A DNA stretch of 64,000 nucleotides from Gammaproteobacteria bacterium. GTDB taxonomy: Bacteria; Pseudomonadota; Gammaproteobacteria; Pseudomonadales; Azotimanducaceae. The first letter of the stretch is position 1, and each line of letters begins with the position of its first letter. The stretch lies in NCBI GenBank assembly GCA_018666555.1, contig JABIZD010000102.1, forward strand, positions 1 through 64,000, written 5' to 3'. Positions 54,643 through 63,368 of the stretch are shown piece by piece. The notes below the pieces were generated by a model that saw nothing but the letters and a program-made list of their open reading frames with translations, did not search any database and had not been told where the DNA came from. A program made the position numbers and the translations under genes.

Positions 54643-56106
54643 CTAGCTACCGGGCGCTGGAAAAACCTCTGGCGTATAAAACCCATGGAACTGATGTGGA
54701 AGGTGATGCTTCAACTTCAGGGAACACACCTGCTCAAAAGCGGCATCAGCGCGGAATATAAGTAGCTCACTCTTGTGCTCAAAACCGTTGTAAACCACTT
54801 CCATTAAGTAACCATCATCTTCGCCCTTGGCATCCACCTTGGGTACGAATACGGGTTCAGAACCATAATAACCAGGCTGCAACGTGACTACATCAGCATG
54901 GCCGTCAAAGGTCACTCTGGAAATCGCATTAAAGAAGCTGTTGGCACCATTATCTACAGAACAGGCGGTATAGGTCACATTATTCTTGGTGCCCAGCAGG
55001 GTGTTATTAAAGGTTGGGAATTCGGATTCAACATCACTGACCTGTTCGGTTTGCATCTCTCCAGTCTTCATATTGAGGCGGTATCGAAGAAACCAGCCAC
55101 CACCAAATCGATTGGCGGTATTGAACACGTCACTCAAGGTGTCGTTAGCTTCAAAGCTATCCTGGAACATGCCATCGACAACAATGTTATCTCCTTCCTC
55201 GAAAGCATTACCAAAATGGATAATCGCACCCGGCGTCGTTTCAAAGCGCTTAACCTCCTTAAACGTATCGAGATCGACTACGACGACTTGCATGGCAACT
55301 TTATCATCAAATTTAACCTGGTCAGAAATGGTGGTTGTACCGAGAATAACGGGCAACATATTGCCAAACACAATTGAACCAAGGAAAAAGATCGCGTAAC
55401 GGTCTGACAAAGCAAAATCATGGCAGAAAGGAAAATTTTCAATCGGTATTTGCGCCTTCCTGAACAATTTACCTGCTGCATTGATTCGATACATATTGAT
55501 ACATGGCTTGGGTCCCTTCAGGCCAAAACCGGAAATGCCAGCACCATAATTAATATAATCTCCGGTTCTCGGATGCACCTTGCCATGGGCACTGAATACC
55601 ATTGAGGCCTCGAGTTCACCTTCATAGGTAAACTCGCCAAGGGTTTCAAGGGTTCCAGGATCTAAGGCCCAGGGTTTACCGCCTTCATTTAAGGCAAGTA
55701 AGTGCCCGCCATGGTAAATACCACTGGTATTAGCGGGATTTGCAGGCATCTTTAAAAAATTAGAACGCAGCCCTCCATCGATCTGTGTGCCAAAGCCCCT
55801 GTAAAGCACTTTCTGAGCCGCCGTCTCATCGACATACTTAGGCGTGCGCACATACCGGTTTTTAAAATGCACTCTACCTTCATTAAAGCTAAAAGCGCAC
55901 AGCATGCCGTCCCCGTCAAACCAATGACCATATTTTGTTTCACCAATTCTCTGGCGGCCTGGGCCATTGCGAAAAAAAGTACCTTTGATATCGATTGGTA
56001 TATCGCCCTCTACCTCAACCAACTCATAGTCGTATTCGGTATCAAGATTTTCCAAGCCACCATGGCAGGACGGTATCTCATTTACACCTGTGGTTTGTAC
56101 GCTCAT
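54643..56106 (-). CDS. Carotenoid oxygenase (RPE65/CCD family)
   Basis: 487 residues. The four iron-binding His are likely those in VFSAHGKVHPRTGDYIN, FPFCHDFALSD, GAIIHFGNAFEE and the C-terminal HQFHGFYTPE. The opening GTFFRNGPGRQ and GHWFDGDGMLCAF are family hallmarks. It cleaves a C=C bond of a carotenoid, apocarotenoid or stilbene with O2. No carotenoid biosynthesis genes are nearby, so a stilbene-type or apocarotenoid substrate is possible. GAGAG precedes the ATG. Confidence 0.9.
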   Translation of the reverse strand: MSVQTTGVNEIPSCHGGLENLDTEYDYELVEVEGDIPIDIKGTFFRNGPGRQRIGETKYGHWFDGDGMLCAFSFNEGRVHFKNRYVRTPKYVDETAAQKVLYRGFGTQIDGGLRSNFLKMPANPANTSGIYHGGHLLALNEGGKPWALDPGTLETLGEFTYEGELEASMVFSAHGKVHPRTGDYINYGAGISGFGLKGPKPCINMYRINAAGKLFRKAQIPIENFPFCHDFALSDRYAIFFLGSIVFGNMLPVILGTTTISDQVKFDDKVAMQVVVVDLDTFKEVKRFETTPGAIIHFGNAFEEGDNIVVDGMFQDSFEANDTLSDVFNTANRFGGGWFLRYRLNMKTGEMQTEQVSDVESEFPTFNNTLLGTKNNVTYTACSVDNGANSFFNAISRVTFDGHADVVTLQPGYYGSEPVFVPKVDAKGEDDGYLMEVVYNGFEHKSELLIFRADAAFEQVCSLKLKHHLPHQFHGFYTPEVFPAPGS

Positions 56107-56903
56107 TTCACGCTCTCTTATTTAACACGCCTTAGGCAAAGTCAAATTGCCCGCCTGGAATTGACCGGCCTGACAGCCTCTCGGTTCAATCTGGTTGCAA
56201 CTCCCTTAATCCTTAACTGCCCTGAAACTTAAAACAGCAGTAGACCTCGCGAATAACCAGACACAACAACTGGATACTGGAAACCAGAATTTAACATCCA
56301 TCCATTCGAATTGTGCCTGAAATCCATGCTTACATCGAGCACCGCGCCAAATACAGACGATACTCTTTTAAAAACCAACCGAGGGACCACAGTTCAAGAC
56401 AGCGTTAGAACTATCCGGGCCAGCTGCCATTTTTGATCCAGATAGCTTCCCACAAGGTCTGGTTTAAGAGCAACAATCTTCGTCTGGACAAGAAGCCATC
56501 AGACCCTATATTCAGTCCATTATTGCTTTCGTAAGAACCCCAATACAACCTCTACCTGGCCAAGACCGGTGCTGGTGCCAGTTTGCTAATGATGGATCGG
56601 ATCAGATTAATGTGTATCATGTCTTCACATTGCAAGAAAATTCATAAATTACAGACAGATGTTAATGTTCCGGTTATGCAATCACTGACCTAAGCGTTCC
56701 TGGTAACCAAGGTCTGTAAATCCTTGTGTGAAAGTAATCTCTTGCCTGCTTAACCGCTTATCACAGCATCAAGGTAACCTCGGTGAAGATAAAATACGAG
56801 CGACATGGAAACACAACACCATTGTCATTGTTACACTGGGATGTTATTTGCAGATTTAATGGTCAACAGCCTGATCATATAGCCAATACTGGAGAAGGAA
56901 CCG
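56107..56903. other. Long divergent region upstream of the paa operon
   Basis: 797 bases. No recognisable gene. GGTAACC occurs twice (near 56701 and 56774), too weak to call an operator. The paa promoter must lie here or upstream of the 31-codon frame at 56904, but I cannot place it. Confidence 0.4.
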
Positions 56904-56999
56904 ATGCAAACCGCAGCTAATAACCATAGCAACCAAAAGCGTATTAATGGATCACTCCAGACAAACCCATTCAGCTATCCAGGAGAGAAGAACCCTTGA
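56904..56999 (+). CDS. Short leader open frame overlapping the paaI start
   Basis: 31 codons, ATG at 56904 preceded by GGAGAAGGAA and ending in TGA at 56997-56999. That stop overlaps the TTG start of paaI (TTGA). The peptide is Asn/Gln-rich and has no known domain. The strong ribosome-binding site and exact overlap suggest a translated leader coupled to paaI. It may equally be chance. Confidence 0.4.
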   Translation: MQTAANNHSNQKRINGSLQTNPFSYPGEKNP

Positions 57000-57424
57000 A
57001 TCCTCAATCTCTGGCCAGAGCCTGCCTTGATGAAATGCTCAAGGACGATGCCTGCTCCGCTGCCCTTGGTATGGAGGTCGTCAACATTGACGAACGCTGC
57101 GCCAGCGTTCGGATGGTGGTTCGCTCTGATATGGTCAACGGTCATGGCCTGTGCCATGGTGGCATGATATTTTCACTGGCAGACAGTACCTTCGCATTTG
57201 CCTGCAATAGCGAAAACCACAGCGCACTTGCTGCAGCAGGACAAATTGATTTTCTTGCACCAGCTAAACTAAACGATGAGCTCACGGCTACGGCGACTGT
57301 GGTTAACCAGGGTAAGCGAAAGGGTATATATGACGTTACTGTGGTGCATCAACTGCAGGAACGCATTGCCATTTTTCGAGGCCATTCACATCGCTTGGGT
57401 ATACCGACGATACCCATAAACTAA
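56996..57424 (+). CDS. paaI: Hydroxyphenylacetyl-CoA thioesterase PaaI
   Basis: 142 residues, hot-dog fold. HGLCHGGMIFSLADSTFAFACNS carries the Gly and Asp63 that correspond to the catalytic Asp of E. coli PaaI. It rescues CoA from dead-end hydroxylated phenylacetyl-CoA adducts. The start is TTG 56996 with AGGAGAG (56981-56987) upstream; no nearer ATG gives the N-terminal helix. It is first in the operon paaI-A-B-C-D-E. Confidence 0.9.
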   Translation: MNPQSLARACLDEMLKDDACSAALGMEVVNIDERCASVRMVVRSDMVNGHGLCHGGMIFSLADSTFAFACNSENHSALAAAGQIDFLAPAKLNDELTATATVVNQGKRKGIYDVTVVHQLQERIAIFRGHSHRLGIPTIPIN

Positions 57425-57461
57425 CGACGCTACTCGGTAAACAGAGCGACAGGAGGAATCG

Positions 57462-58400
57462 ATGTCAGAGGAAGAGATTCTGTTTCAGCAACGAATCGAT
57501 GCGGAATTAAAAGTCGAGCCAAAGGATTGGATGCCAGAAAAGTACCGCCAAAACCTGATTCGGCAAATATCCCAGCACGCCCACTCCGAGGTGATTGGCA
57601 TGCAACCAGAGGGAAACTGGATCACTCGTGCTCCAACCCTGCATCGGAAATCTATCCTGCTGGCGAAGATACAAGATGAAGGTGGCCATGGCCTGTATCT
57701 ATACAGCGCTGCTGAAACACTTGGCATCAGTCGAGAAGAACTTGTCCAGGCTCTACATAGCGGTGCGGCCAAGTATGCATCAATCTTCAACTACCCGGCC
57801 CTGACCTGGGCGGATATGGGTGCAATCGGTTGGCTGGTCGATGGCGCCGCTATTGTTAACCAGATTTCCCTGCAAAGGACTTCATACGGTCCCTATGCGC
57901 GGAGTATGGTAAGAATCTGTAAGGAAGAAAGTTTTCACCAGCGTCAGGGTTATCACATCATGATGGTTCTGATGCAAGGCAGTCAGGAGCAGCAAGCAAT
58001 GGCACAGGATGCACTGGACCGTTTCTGGTGGCCATCCCTGATGATGTTTGGTCCCCATGACGCAGAATCTGCAAATTCTACACAATCCATGAAGTGGAAA
58101 ATAAAACGGAAAAGTAATGATGAGCTGCGCCAGAAATTTATTGACCAGAGTGTCAAGCAGGCAGAAGTGATCGGCCTGAAAATTCCTGATCCTGCATTAA
58201 AATGGAATAAAGCACGTGAACATTATGATTTTGGGAAAATTGACTGGGATGAATTCGCACGTGTTATCAAGGGCGACGGTCCCTGCAATCGGCAACGACT
58301 GCAACATCACATCCGCACCCATAACGAAGGTGCGTGGGTCCGAGATGCTGTCGCTGCTTATGAAGCCAAGCACAAAAAGCAACCAACCAGGGCAGCCTAG
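57462..58400 (+). CDS. paaA: Phenylacetyl-CoA epoxidase catalytic subunit PaaA
   Basis: 312 residues. The di-iron motifs are [19 protein letters not shown] and the later [18 protein letters not shown]. With PaaC it forms the core that epoxidises the ring of phenylacetyl-CoA with O2. AGGAGGA lies just before the ATG. It follows paaI by 37 bases. Confidence 0.96.
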   Translation: MSEEEILFQQRIDAELKVEPKDWMPEKYRQNLIRQISQHAHSEVIGMQPEGNWITRAPTLHRKSILLAKIQDEGGHGLYLYSAAETLGISREELVQALHSGAAKYASIFNYPALTWADMGAIGWLVDGAAIVNQISLQRTSYGPYARSMVRICKEESFHQRQGYHIMMVLMQGSQEQQAMAQDALDRFWWPSLMMFGPHDAESANSTQSMKWKIKRKSNDELRQKFIDQSVKQAEVIGLKIPDPALKWNKAREHYDFGKIDWDEFARVIKGDGPCNRQRLQHHIRTHNEGAWVRDAVAAYEAKHKKQPTRAA

Positions 58401-58421
58401 CCGCGCCAAAGGGTTCCAATT

Positions 58422-58694
58422 ATGAAACTTTATGAGGTCTTTATTCGTTCCAGGCGAGGTCTGGACCACAAGCACACTGGAAGTCTTCTAGCAGACAGTC
58501 CCGAGCAGGCACTCGAATATGCCCGGGATATTTACACTCGTCGCAGTGAAGGTGTCAGCATCTGGGTCGTCAGTTCAGCAGATATCATCGCCTCACAGGA
58601 GACTGACTGTGAGAGTTTTTATGATCCTCATGATGACAAACCTTATCGACATGCAGCGCACTACCAACTACCCGATGAAGTCAACAGTATGTAA
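58422..58694 (+). CDS. paaB: Phenylacetyl-CoA epoxidase subunit PaaB
   Basis: 90 residues. MKLYEVFIRSRRGLDHKHTG and the following LLADSPEQALEYARDIYTRR match PaaB, a small subunit that bridges PaaAC heterodimers. The spacing to paaA is 21 bases and to paaC 8 bases. Confidence 0.95.
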   Translation: MKLYEVFIRSRRGLDHKHTGSLLADSPEQALEYARDIYTRRSEGVSIWVVSSADIIASQETDCESFYDPHDDKPYRHAAHYQLPDEVNSM

Positions 58695-58702
58695 GGCTGA
58701 AC

Positions 58703-59464
58703 ATGTTAATTGACAAATCGCAGTTAAAAATTTTTGTTCTCAGGCTCGCAGATGATGCCCTGGTAATAGCACATCGTCTGTCCGAGTGGTGTAGTCACGG
58801 GCCTTCTCTGGAGGAAGACCTGGCGCTAACCAATGTGGCTTTGGACTATATGGGCAGGGCGAGAATGTTTTACGGCTACGCCGCAGAAATAGCTGGCGAT
58901 GGCTCCACAGAAGACACCTATGCCTATGACAGGGATTGTCGCGATTTTACCAATCTGCTGATTCATGAACTTCCTCGGGGTGACTTCGCTTTCACCATGG
59001 CCCGGCAGTACCTTGTCGATGAGTTTAATCTCGCTTATATGGAACTCCTGCAGCAATCCAAGGACCCGACCCTCGCCGCCATTGCCACAAAGGCAAATAA
59101 GGAAGGTCTGTATCACTTGCGGCGCAGCCGCAAATGGTTACTGCGACTGGGTGACGGGACCGCAGAAAGCCACAACCGTTTGCAGCAGGCGATGGAGGAT
59201 ATATGGGGTTATACCACTGAACTATTTGAAATGGACGAGCTCGAACAGGCAATAGTCGAGGCAGGTATTGGTGTCAATGCTATCCATTTGCACCCCCAAT
59301 GGAAGCAGCGGGTCACGGCCACCTTAACCGAGGCAACGATCACGGTTCCGTCGAGTGACTGGGCTGTAACCGGTGGACGCAAAGGCATTCACACGGAAGC
59401 CCTCGGTCATATACTCTCAGATATGCAGTTCCTGCAACGAGCCTATCCCGGCCAGCAATGGTAA
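58703..59464 (+). CDS. paaC: Phenylacetyl-CoA epoxidase structural subunit PaaC
   Basis: 253 residues, ferritin-like helical protein. DDALVIAHRLSEWCSHGPSL and the following DLALTNVALDYMGRAR match PaaC, which pairs with PaaA but does not hold a functional di-iron site. The last codons overlap the paaD start by 7 bases, indicating coupled translation. Confidence 0.95.
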   Translation: MLIDKSQLKIFVLRLADDALVIAHRLSEWCSHGPSLEEDLALTNVALDYMGRARMFYGYAAEIAGDGSTEDTYAYDRDCRDFTNLLIHELPRGDFAFTMARQYLVDEFNLAYMELLQQSKDPTLAAIATKANKEGLYHLRRSRKWLLRLGDGTAESHNRLQQAMEDIWGYTTELFEMDELEQAIVEAGIGVNAIHLHPQWKQRVTATLTEATITVPSSDWAVTGGRKGIHTEALGHILSDMQFLQRAYPGQQW

Positions 59465-59991
59465 ATTTAATGTCGACACCAAGCTCTAAAATTTCTTTAC
59501 TATCAGTCGAGAATTATGATCGCCTCAAACGTCGCCAAGAATCGAATCACAAAGCCGTATGGAATTTACTCGATGCGGTCAAGGATCCGGAAATTCCTCC
59601 TTTAAGCATTTGGGACCTTGGCGTTCTACAAGACATTACGCAGCAGCAGGCCGTCATCACTGTGACCATCACCCCCACCTACTCAGGCTGCCCAGCCATG
59701 CAGGTCATCGCAGAGGACATTACCACTGTTTTACAACGCGCAGGATATAGCAACTTTAGAATCGCTACCCGCCTGTCACCAGCATGGACAACGGACTGGC
59801 TATCAGAATCGGCCCGCAACCGGTTAAGACAATACGGTGTAACGCCACCCCAAGAGGAAGATGCCATCTTTTGTCCCCAGTGCAGCTCTACCGAGGTCCG
59901 TCTGATCAGTGAATTCGGTTCTACCGCATGCAAAGCACTCTATCAGTGCAAGACCTGCCAGGAACCCTTTGATTACTTTAAGCGAATCTAG
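59458..59991 (+). CDS. paaD: PaaD, iron-sulfur/metal maturation protein of the epoxidase
   Basis: 177 residues. The N-terminal MIP18/DUF59 domain (NLLDAVKDPEIPPLSIWDLG) is followed by a zinc-ribbon-like tail with FCPQCSSTEVRL and the pair CKTC. PaaD is needed for epoxidase maturation rather than for catalysis. The ATG at 59458 lies within paaC; an ATG at 59470 is possible. Confidence 0.93.
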   Translation: MVNLMSTPSSKISLLSVENYDRLKRRQESNHKAVWNLLDAVKDPEIPPLSIWDLGVLQDITQQQAVITVTITPTYSGCPAMQVIAEDITTVLQRAGYSNFRIATRLSPAWTTDWLSESARNRLRQYGVTPPQEEDAIFCPQCSSTEVRLISEFGSTACKALYQCKTCQEPFDYFKRI

Positions 59992-59993
59992 GA

Positions 59994-61091
59994 ATGACCG
60001 CAGTGGAAACCCATTTTTACCCGTTAACAGTGGCGAGCATCGCCCCGGAAACAGCCGATGCGGTTAAAATCGGATTTAACATTCCGCCCGAAGTCCGCAA
60101 CAAATTCTCCCACAAGCCCGGTCAATATCTAACTATCAAGTCTGACTCGGGCCCGGATCCAATACGCCGTTCCTATTCAATCTGCTCTGGTATCAATGAT
60201 GCCGAACTACAGATCGCCATCAAGCGAATAGAAGGCGGCCAATTTTCTAATTTTGCCAACGATGCCATCAAAGTTGGAGATACCATTCATGCCATGCCGC
60301 CTGAGGGAAACTTCAGTGCGGTGCTGCATAAGGACCATGAAAAAAAATACCTTTTTATAGCGGCTGGCAGCGGTATTACACCGGTTATTTCCAATATCAA
60401 AAGTATTCTCGAAGAAGAGCCAAACAGTTCAGTCACGCTTCTATACGGCAATCAACGCACCAACACCATCATGTTTCGGGAAGCACTTAGTTTTTTAAAA
60501 AATCGCTATATGACTCGACTACACTGGGTCAATCTATTGAGCAGAGAGGACCAGGGTGCAGATGTATTAAATGGCCGACTCAATAATCGCAAGGGTAGCG
60601 CTCTGAATCAGAATTTGATTAATTTAAGCAGTTTCAACGACTATTTCATCTGTGGTCCTGAATCCATGATTTCTGAAGTTTCACTGGGCTTACGTGGTAT
60701 GCAAGTCCCGGAAGCCAACATCCACTACGAATTATTCTCATCCTCGGCAGAGGATGCTCAGCTAGTGGTTCAAAAGCATCATGCCAGGGCGCGACAATTC
60801 GCCGGCAGGATAAGTCATGTCACCATGGTGATGGATGGCCGCTCGGTAGGGTTCGAGCTCTCAGCCGATGGTGCTAACCTGCTCGACTCGGGCATTGACC
60901 AGGGCATGGACTTACCTTTCTCCTGCAAGGATGGCGTATGCGCAACCTGCAAAGCAAAACTGCTGGAAGGCGAAGTAGACATGGATATCACCCACGGCCT
61001 GGAGCCAAGGGAAATAGAAAACGGCTTTATTCTGACCTGCCAGGCACACCCAATCAGCGACAAGGTAGTCGTCGATTTTGATCACAAGTAA
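59994..61091 (+). CDS. paaE: Phenylacetyl-CoA epoxidase reductase PaaE
   Basis: 365 residues (E. coli about 356). FAD-binding RRSYSICSG, an NAD(P)-binding segment LFIAAGSGITPVISN, and a C-terminal [2Fe-2S] domain with SCKDGVCATCKAKL and LTCQAHP. It passes electrons from NADPH through FAD and Fe-S to PaaA. The ATG is 2 bases after paaD, with AGGA overlapping the paaD end. It closes the operon. Confidence 0.95.
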   Translation: MTAVETHFYPLTVASIAPETADAVKIGFNIPPEVRNKFSHKPGQYLTIKSDSGPDPIRRSYSICSGINDAELQIAIKRIEGGQFSNFANDAIKVGDTIHAMPPEGNFSAVLHKDHEKKYLFIAAGSGITPVISNIKSILEEEPNSSVTLLYGNQRTNTIMFREALSFLKNRYMTRLHWVNLLSREDQGADVLNGRLNNRKGSALNQNLINLSSFNDYFICGPESMISEVSLGLRGMQVPEANIHYELFSSSAEDAQLVVQKHHARARQFAGRISHVTMVMDGRSVGFELSADGANLLDSGIDQGMDLPFSCKDGVCATCKAKLLEGEVDMDITHGLEPREIENGFILTCQAHPISDKVVVDFDHK

Positions 61092-61292
61092 CACGACAGT
61101 TGAAGATTGTCTTAGCTCTGCCGTCTGCTGGTAATGACCCATAGTTGCCATCTTATTGCACTAAGCCTACTGACTTCTGATGACCCTGGACAGGAATATC
61201 AAATGCGGCGATAGGCTAACCAATTGGCGCAAGGTAGCAATTAACTCAAACAATGAATGCAGACAGGCATTAACCGTACGATTTCGGATGCA

Positions 61293-63308
61293 TCAAACAT
61301 AGCCTTGTAACAAGTCGTCACCCAGCATTTCCTTTAATGGATCGAGCCAAGGTTCAAACCCGCGCCAGGCGTCCAGCCCGGTATCATAGATTGGCAACCG
61401 TACCTGCTCTGAACTAGGCGTTCTGACACTTCTTTGGGTTTTATGAAATTCAACACAAGCCTGCTCAAAAGGCAGGTTGCAATAAGACAGCATTCTTTCT
61501 ACCTGGCCCTCAAGGTCGGCAACCACATCCTCATGATTAACTCTCAGGATTCGACCTGGCAGAACCTGGTCCCAATGATCCATGATTTCAATATAATCCT
61601 TGTAGTATCGACCAATTTCCTCGAGCCCATAGGTAAATTCCTGGCCATGAGAGAAAAATTGCTTAAAACCACTGAAACAACAGGCGAGCGGATTTCGTCT
61701 GGCATCGATAATCTTTGAATTCGGTAAAATGAGCTGAATGAGCGCGATATGCCTGAAATTATTTGGCATCTTGTCGATAAAGTAAGGCGCCTTGTCCCTG
61801 AGCACCTGGGTGTCCCGGAGATATCGACTGCCCATCTCTGCAAACTGCTGAGGACTCAGTGTTGCAAGACAATGGGGGTATTGAGGTTCCTCATGGATCG
61901 TCCGGCGTCCATCCAGTTGATGTGCAAATGCGCCTATATTTGCAAGTTCCTGTGTACCATCGACCTGACTATGGCTGGCCAGGATCTGCTCCAGTAAGGT
62001 AGATCCCGCTCTTGGCAGACCTACTATAAATATAGGATCCGCAGCCTTGTTACCAACATCTTTATGCTTCTTGAACAGGGCTTCTTTACAAACGGATTTC
62101 TGCAGTTTCATCCGGCTGGATAGCAGTTTGCCATCGAATCCCAAATGCTGTTTCCGCAGACTATTACCCCGCTCATAAAAGGTAAAGGCCTGCTCAAACC
62201 CTGCTGAGTCTTCGTAATGCTTTCCCAGAGCAAAACACAGATTAACCCGGTCAAGCTCATCAATCGTTTCCGACTGCTCCTGTTCGAGCATCCTTTCTAC
62301 TTCGTCAGCTGAAAACCGGTAAGTCTTGAGATTGGCCAGGCTCCAGAAAGCATCACCAAACTGTGGTCTTGCCAGGTAAGCACTGCGATAGGCCTCTATC
62401 GCCTCGGCAGAACGATCGATTGTCTTCAGCGCATGGCCTTTAAGAAGATGCAGCGTCGCATCATTGGGGGCCTGGTTAAGAAGGCGGGTATAGATGCCGA
62501 GTGCTTCCTCAAATCGTCCAACGGCGACGCACTGATTTGCATAGGCGGTCTGAAAACGCGGATTATCTGGTTGGGCCTTGAGCAGAACCTCGGACTGAAG
62601 CAGCGCCTGTTGATACTTCTGCCGCTTATATAGCACGTTCATATAATCAAAGCGAGCAAACTCATTTTCCGGCTCGAACGCCACCGCATTTTCCAGAAGC
62701 AAATCCGCATCATCTAATACTTCAGACCTGACTCCCAGTGCCGCCAGCAGACGCATCGCTTCTACTTGTTTCGGATAACGTAAAAGGAACTGCCTGCAGA
62801 TTTTTTCTGCCTTGAGAAACTGGCCTTCACTGATCAGATTGCGAACCGCTAACAGAGCCGCTGGCAACGCTTTGAGTTTAATAACCTGATCTGCAGCCTC
62901 GACCCCTAAGGGCTGTTGACCTAGCTGTTCGGCTAGCTGAGCGATACAAACCCAACTGGCTACAAGGGAATCATTCAGCGTAACCGCCTCCCGGAAAGCA
63001 GCCAATGCAGCGACGGACTGATTCTGGGCCAGGAGCAGATGTCCTTCTTCCTGCAAAGCACGCCCATAACGCGGAAATTGAACTTTGAGATGGTTGAGCA
63101 GATCCTGCGCTTTGGCAAAGTCACTGTTATATCGATAGCACACCGCGAGAAGATAGAGTACTTCCCTATCTGCCGGATGTTGCTCCAGAACCGGCAACAA
63201 CAGGTTTATTGCTGCCAGGCTATTGCCCTGCTCCAACAACGCCTTGGCTTGCTGGGTAGCGAGACCGGATTCTGGCCTGGGGGAATTAGTTTCTGTCGAC
63301 ATCGGCAT
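61293..63308 (-). CDS. TPR-repeat sulfotransferase (second copy type)
   Basis: 671 residues. TPR-like repeats cover about 10-370, with less regular units than in the protein at 23265. The sulfotransferase domain (about 435-660) has the PAPS loop PIFIVGLPRAGSTLLEQ, and the 3'-phosphate region IIDARRNPLACCFSGFKQFF. It shares the build and the C-terminal FxxxxRxVRTPSxxQVR motif with 23265-25238. The ATG at 63308 has no clear ribosome-binding site; the one at 63302 is an alternative. Confidence 0.87.
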   Translation of the reverse strand: MPMSTETNSPRPESGLATQQAKALLEQGNSLAAINLLLPVLEQHPADREVLYLLAVCYRYNSDFAKAQDLLNHLKVQFPRYGRALQEEGHLLLAQNQSVAALAAFREAVTLNDSLVASWVCIAQLAEQLGQQPLGVEAADQVIKLKALPAALLAVRNLISEGQFLKAEKICRQFLLRYPKQVEAMRLLAALGVRSEVLDDADLLLENAVAFEPENEFARFDYMNVLYKRQKYQQALLQSEVLLKAQPDNPRFQTAYANQCVAVGRFEEALGIYTRLLNQAPNDATLHLLKGHALKTIDRSAEAIEAYRSAYLARPQFGDAFWSLANLKTYRFSADEVERMLEQEQSETIDELDRVNLCFALGKHYEDSAGFEQAFTFYERGNSLRKQHLGFDGKLLSSRMKLQKSVCKEALFKKHKDVGNKAADPIFIVGLPRAGSTLLEQILASHSQVDGTQELANIGAFAHQLDGRRTIHEEPQYPHCLATLSPQQFAEMGSRYLRDTQVLRDKAPYFIDKMPNNFRHIALIQLILPNSKIIDARRNPLACCFSGFKQFFSHGQEFTYGLEEIGRYYKDYIEIMDHWDQVLPGRILRVNHEDVVADLEGQVERMLSYCNLPFEQACVEFHKTQRSVRTPSSEQVRLPIYDTGLDAWRGFEPWLDPLKEMLGDDLLQGYV

Positions 63309-63368
63309 GTAAGACTATGGAATTAACCCGTCAATCTTACTAGATGCCGATGCAAACATTAGCTAATT

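Noticed and set aside
56695-56785. Two GGTAACC words upstream of the paa operon
   Set aside because: Too short and not arranged like known PaaX or PaaR operators.
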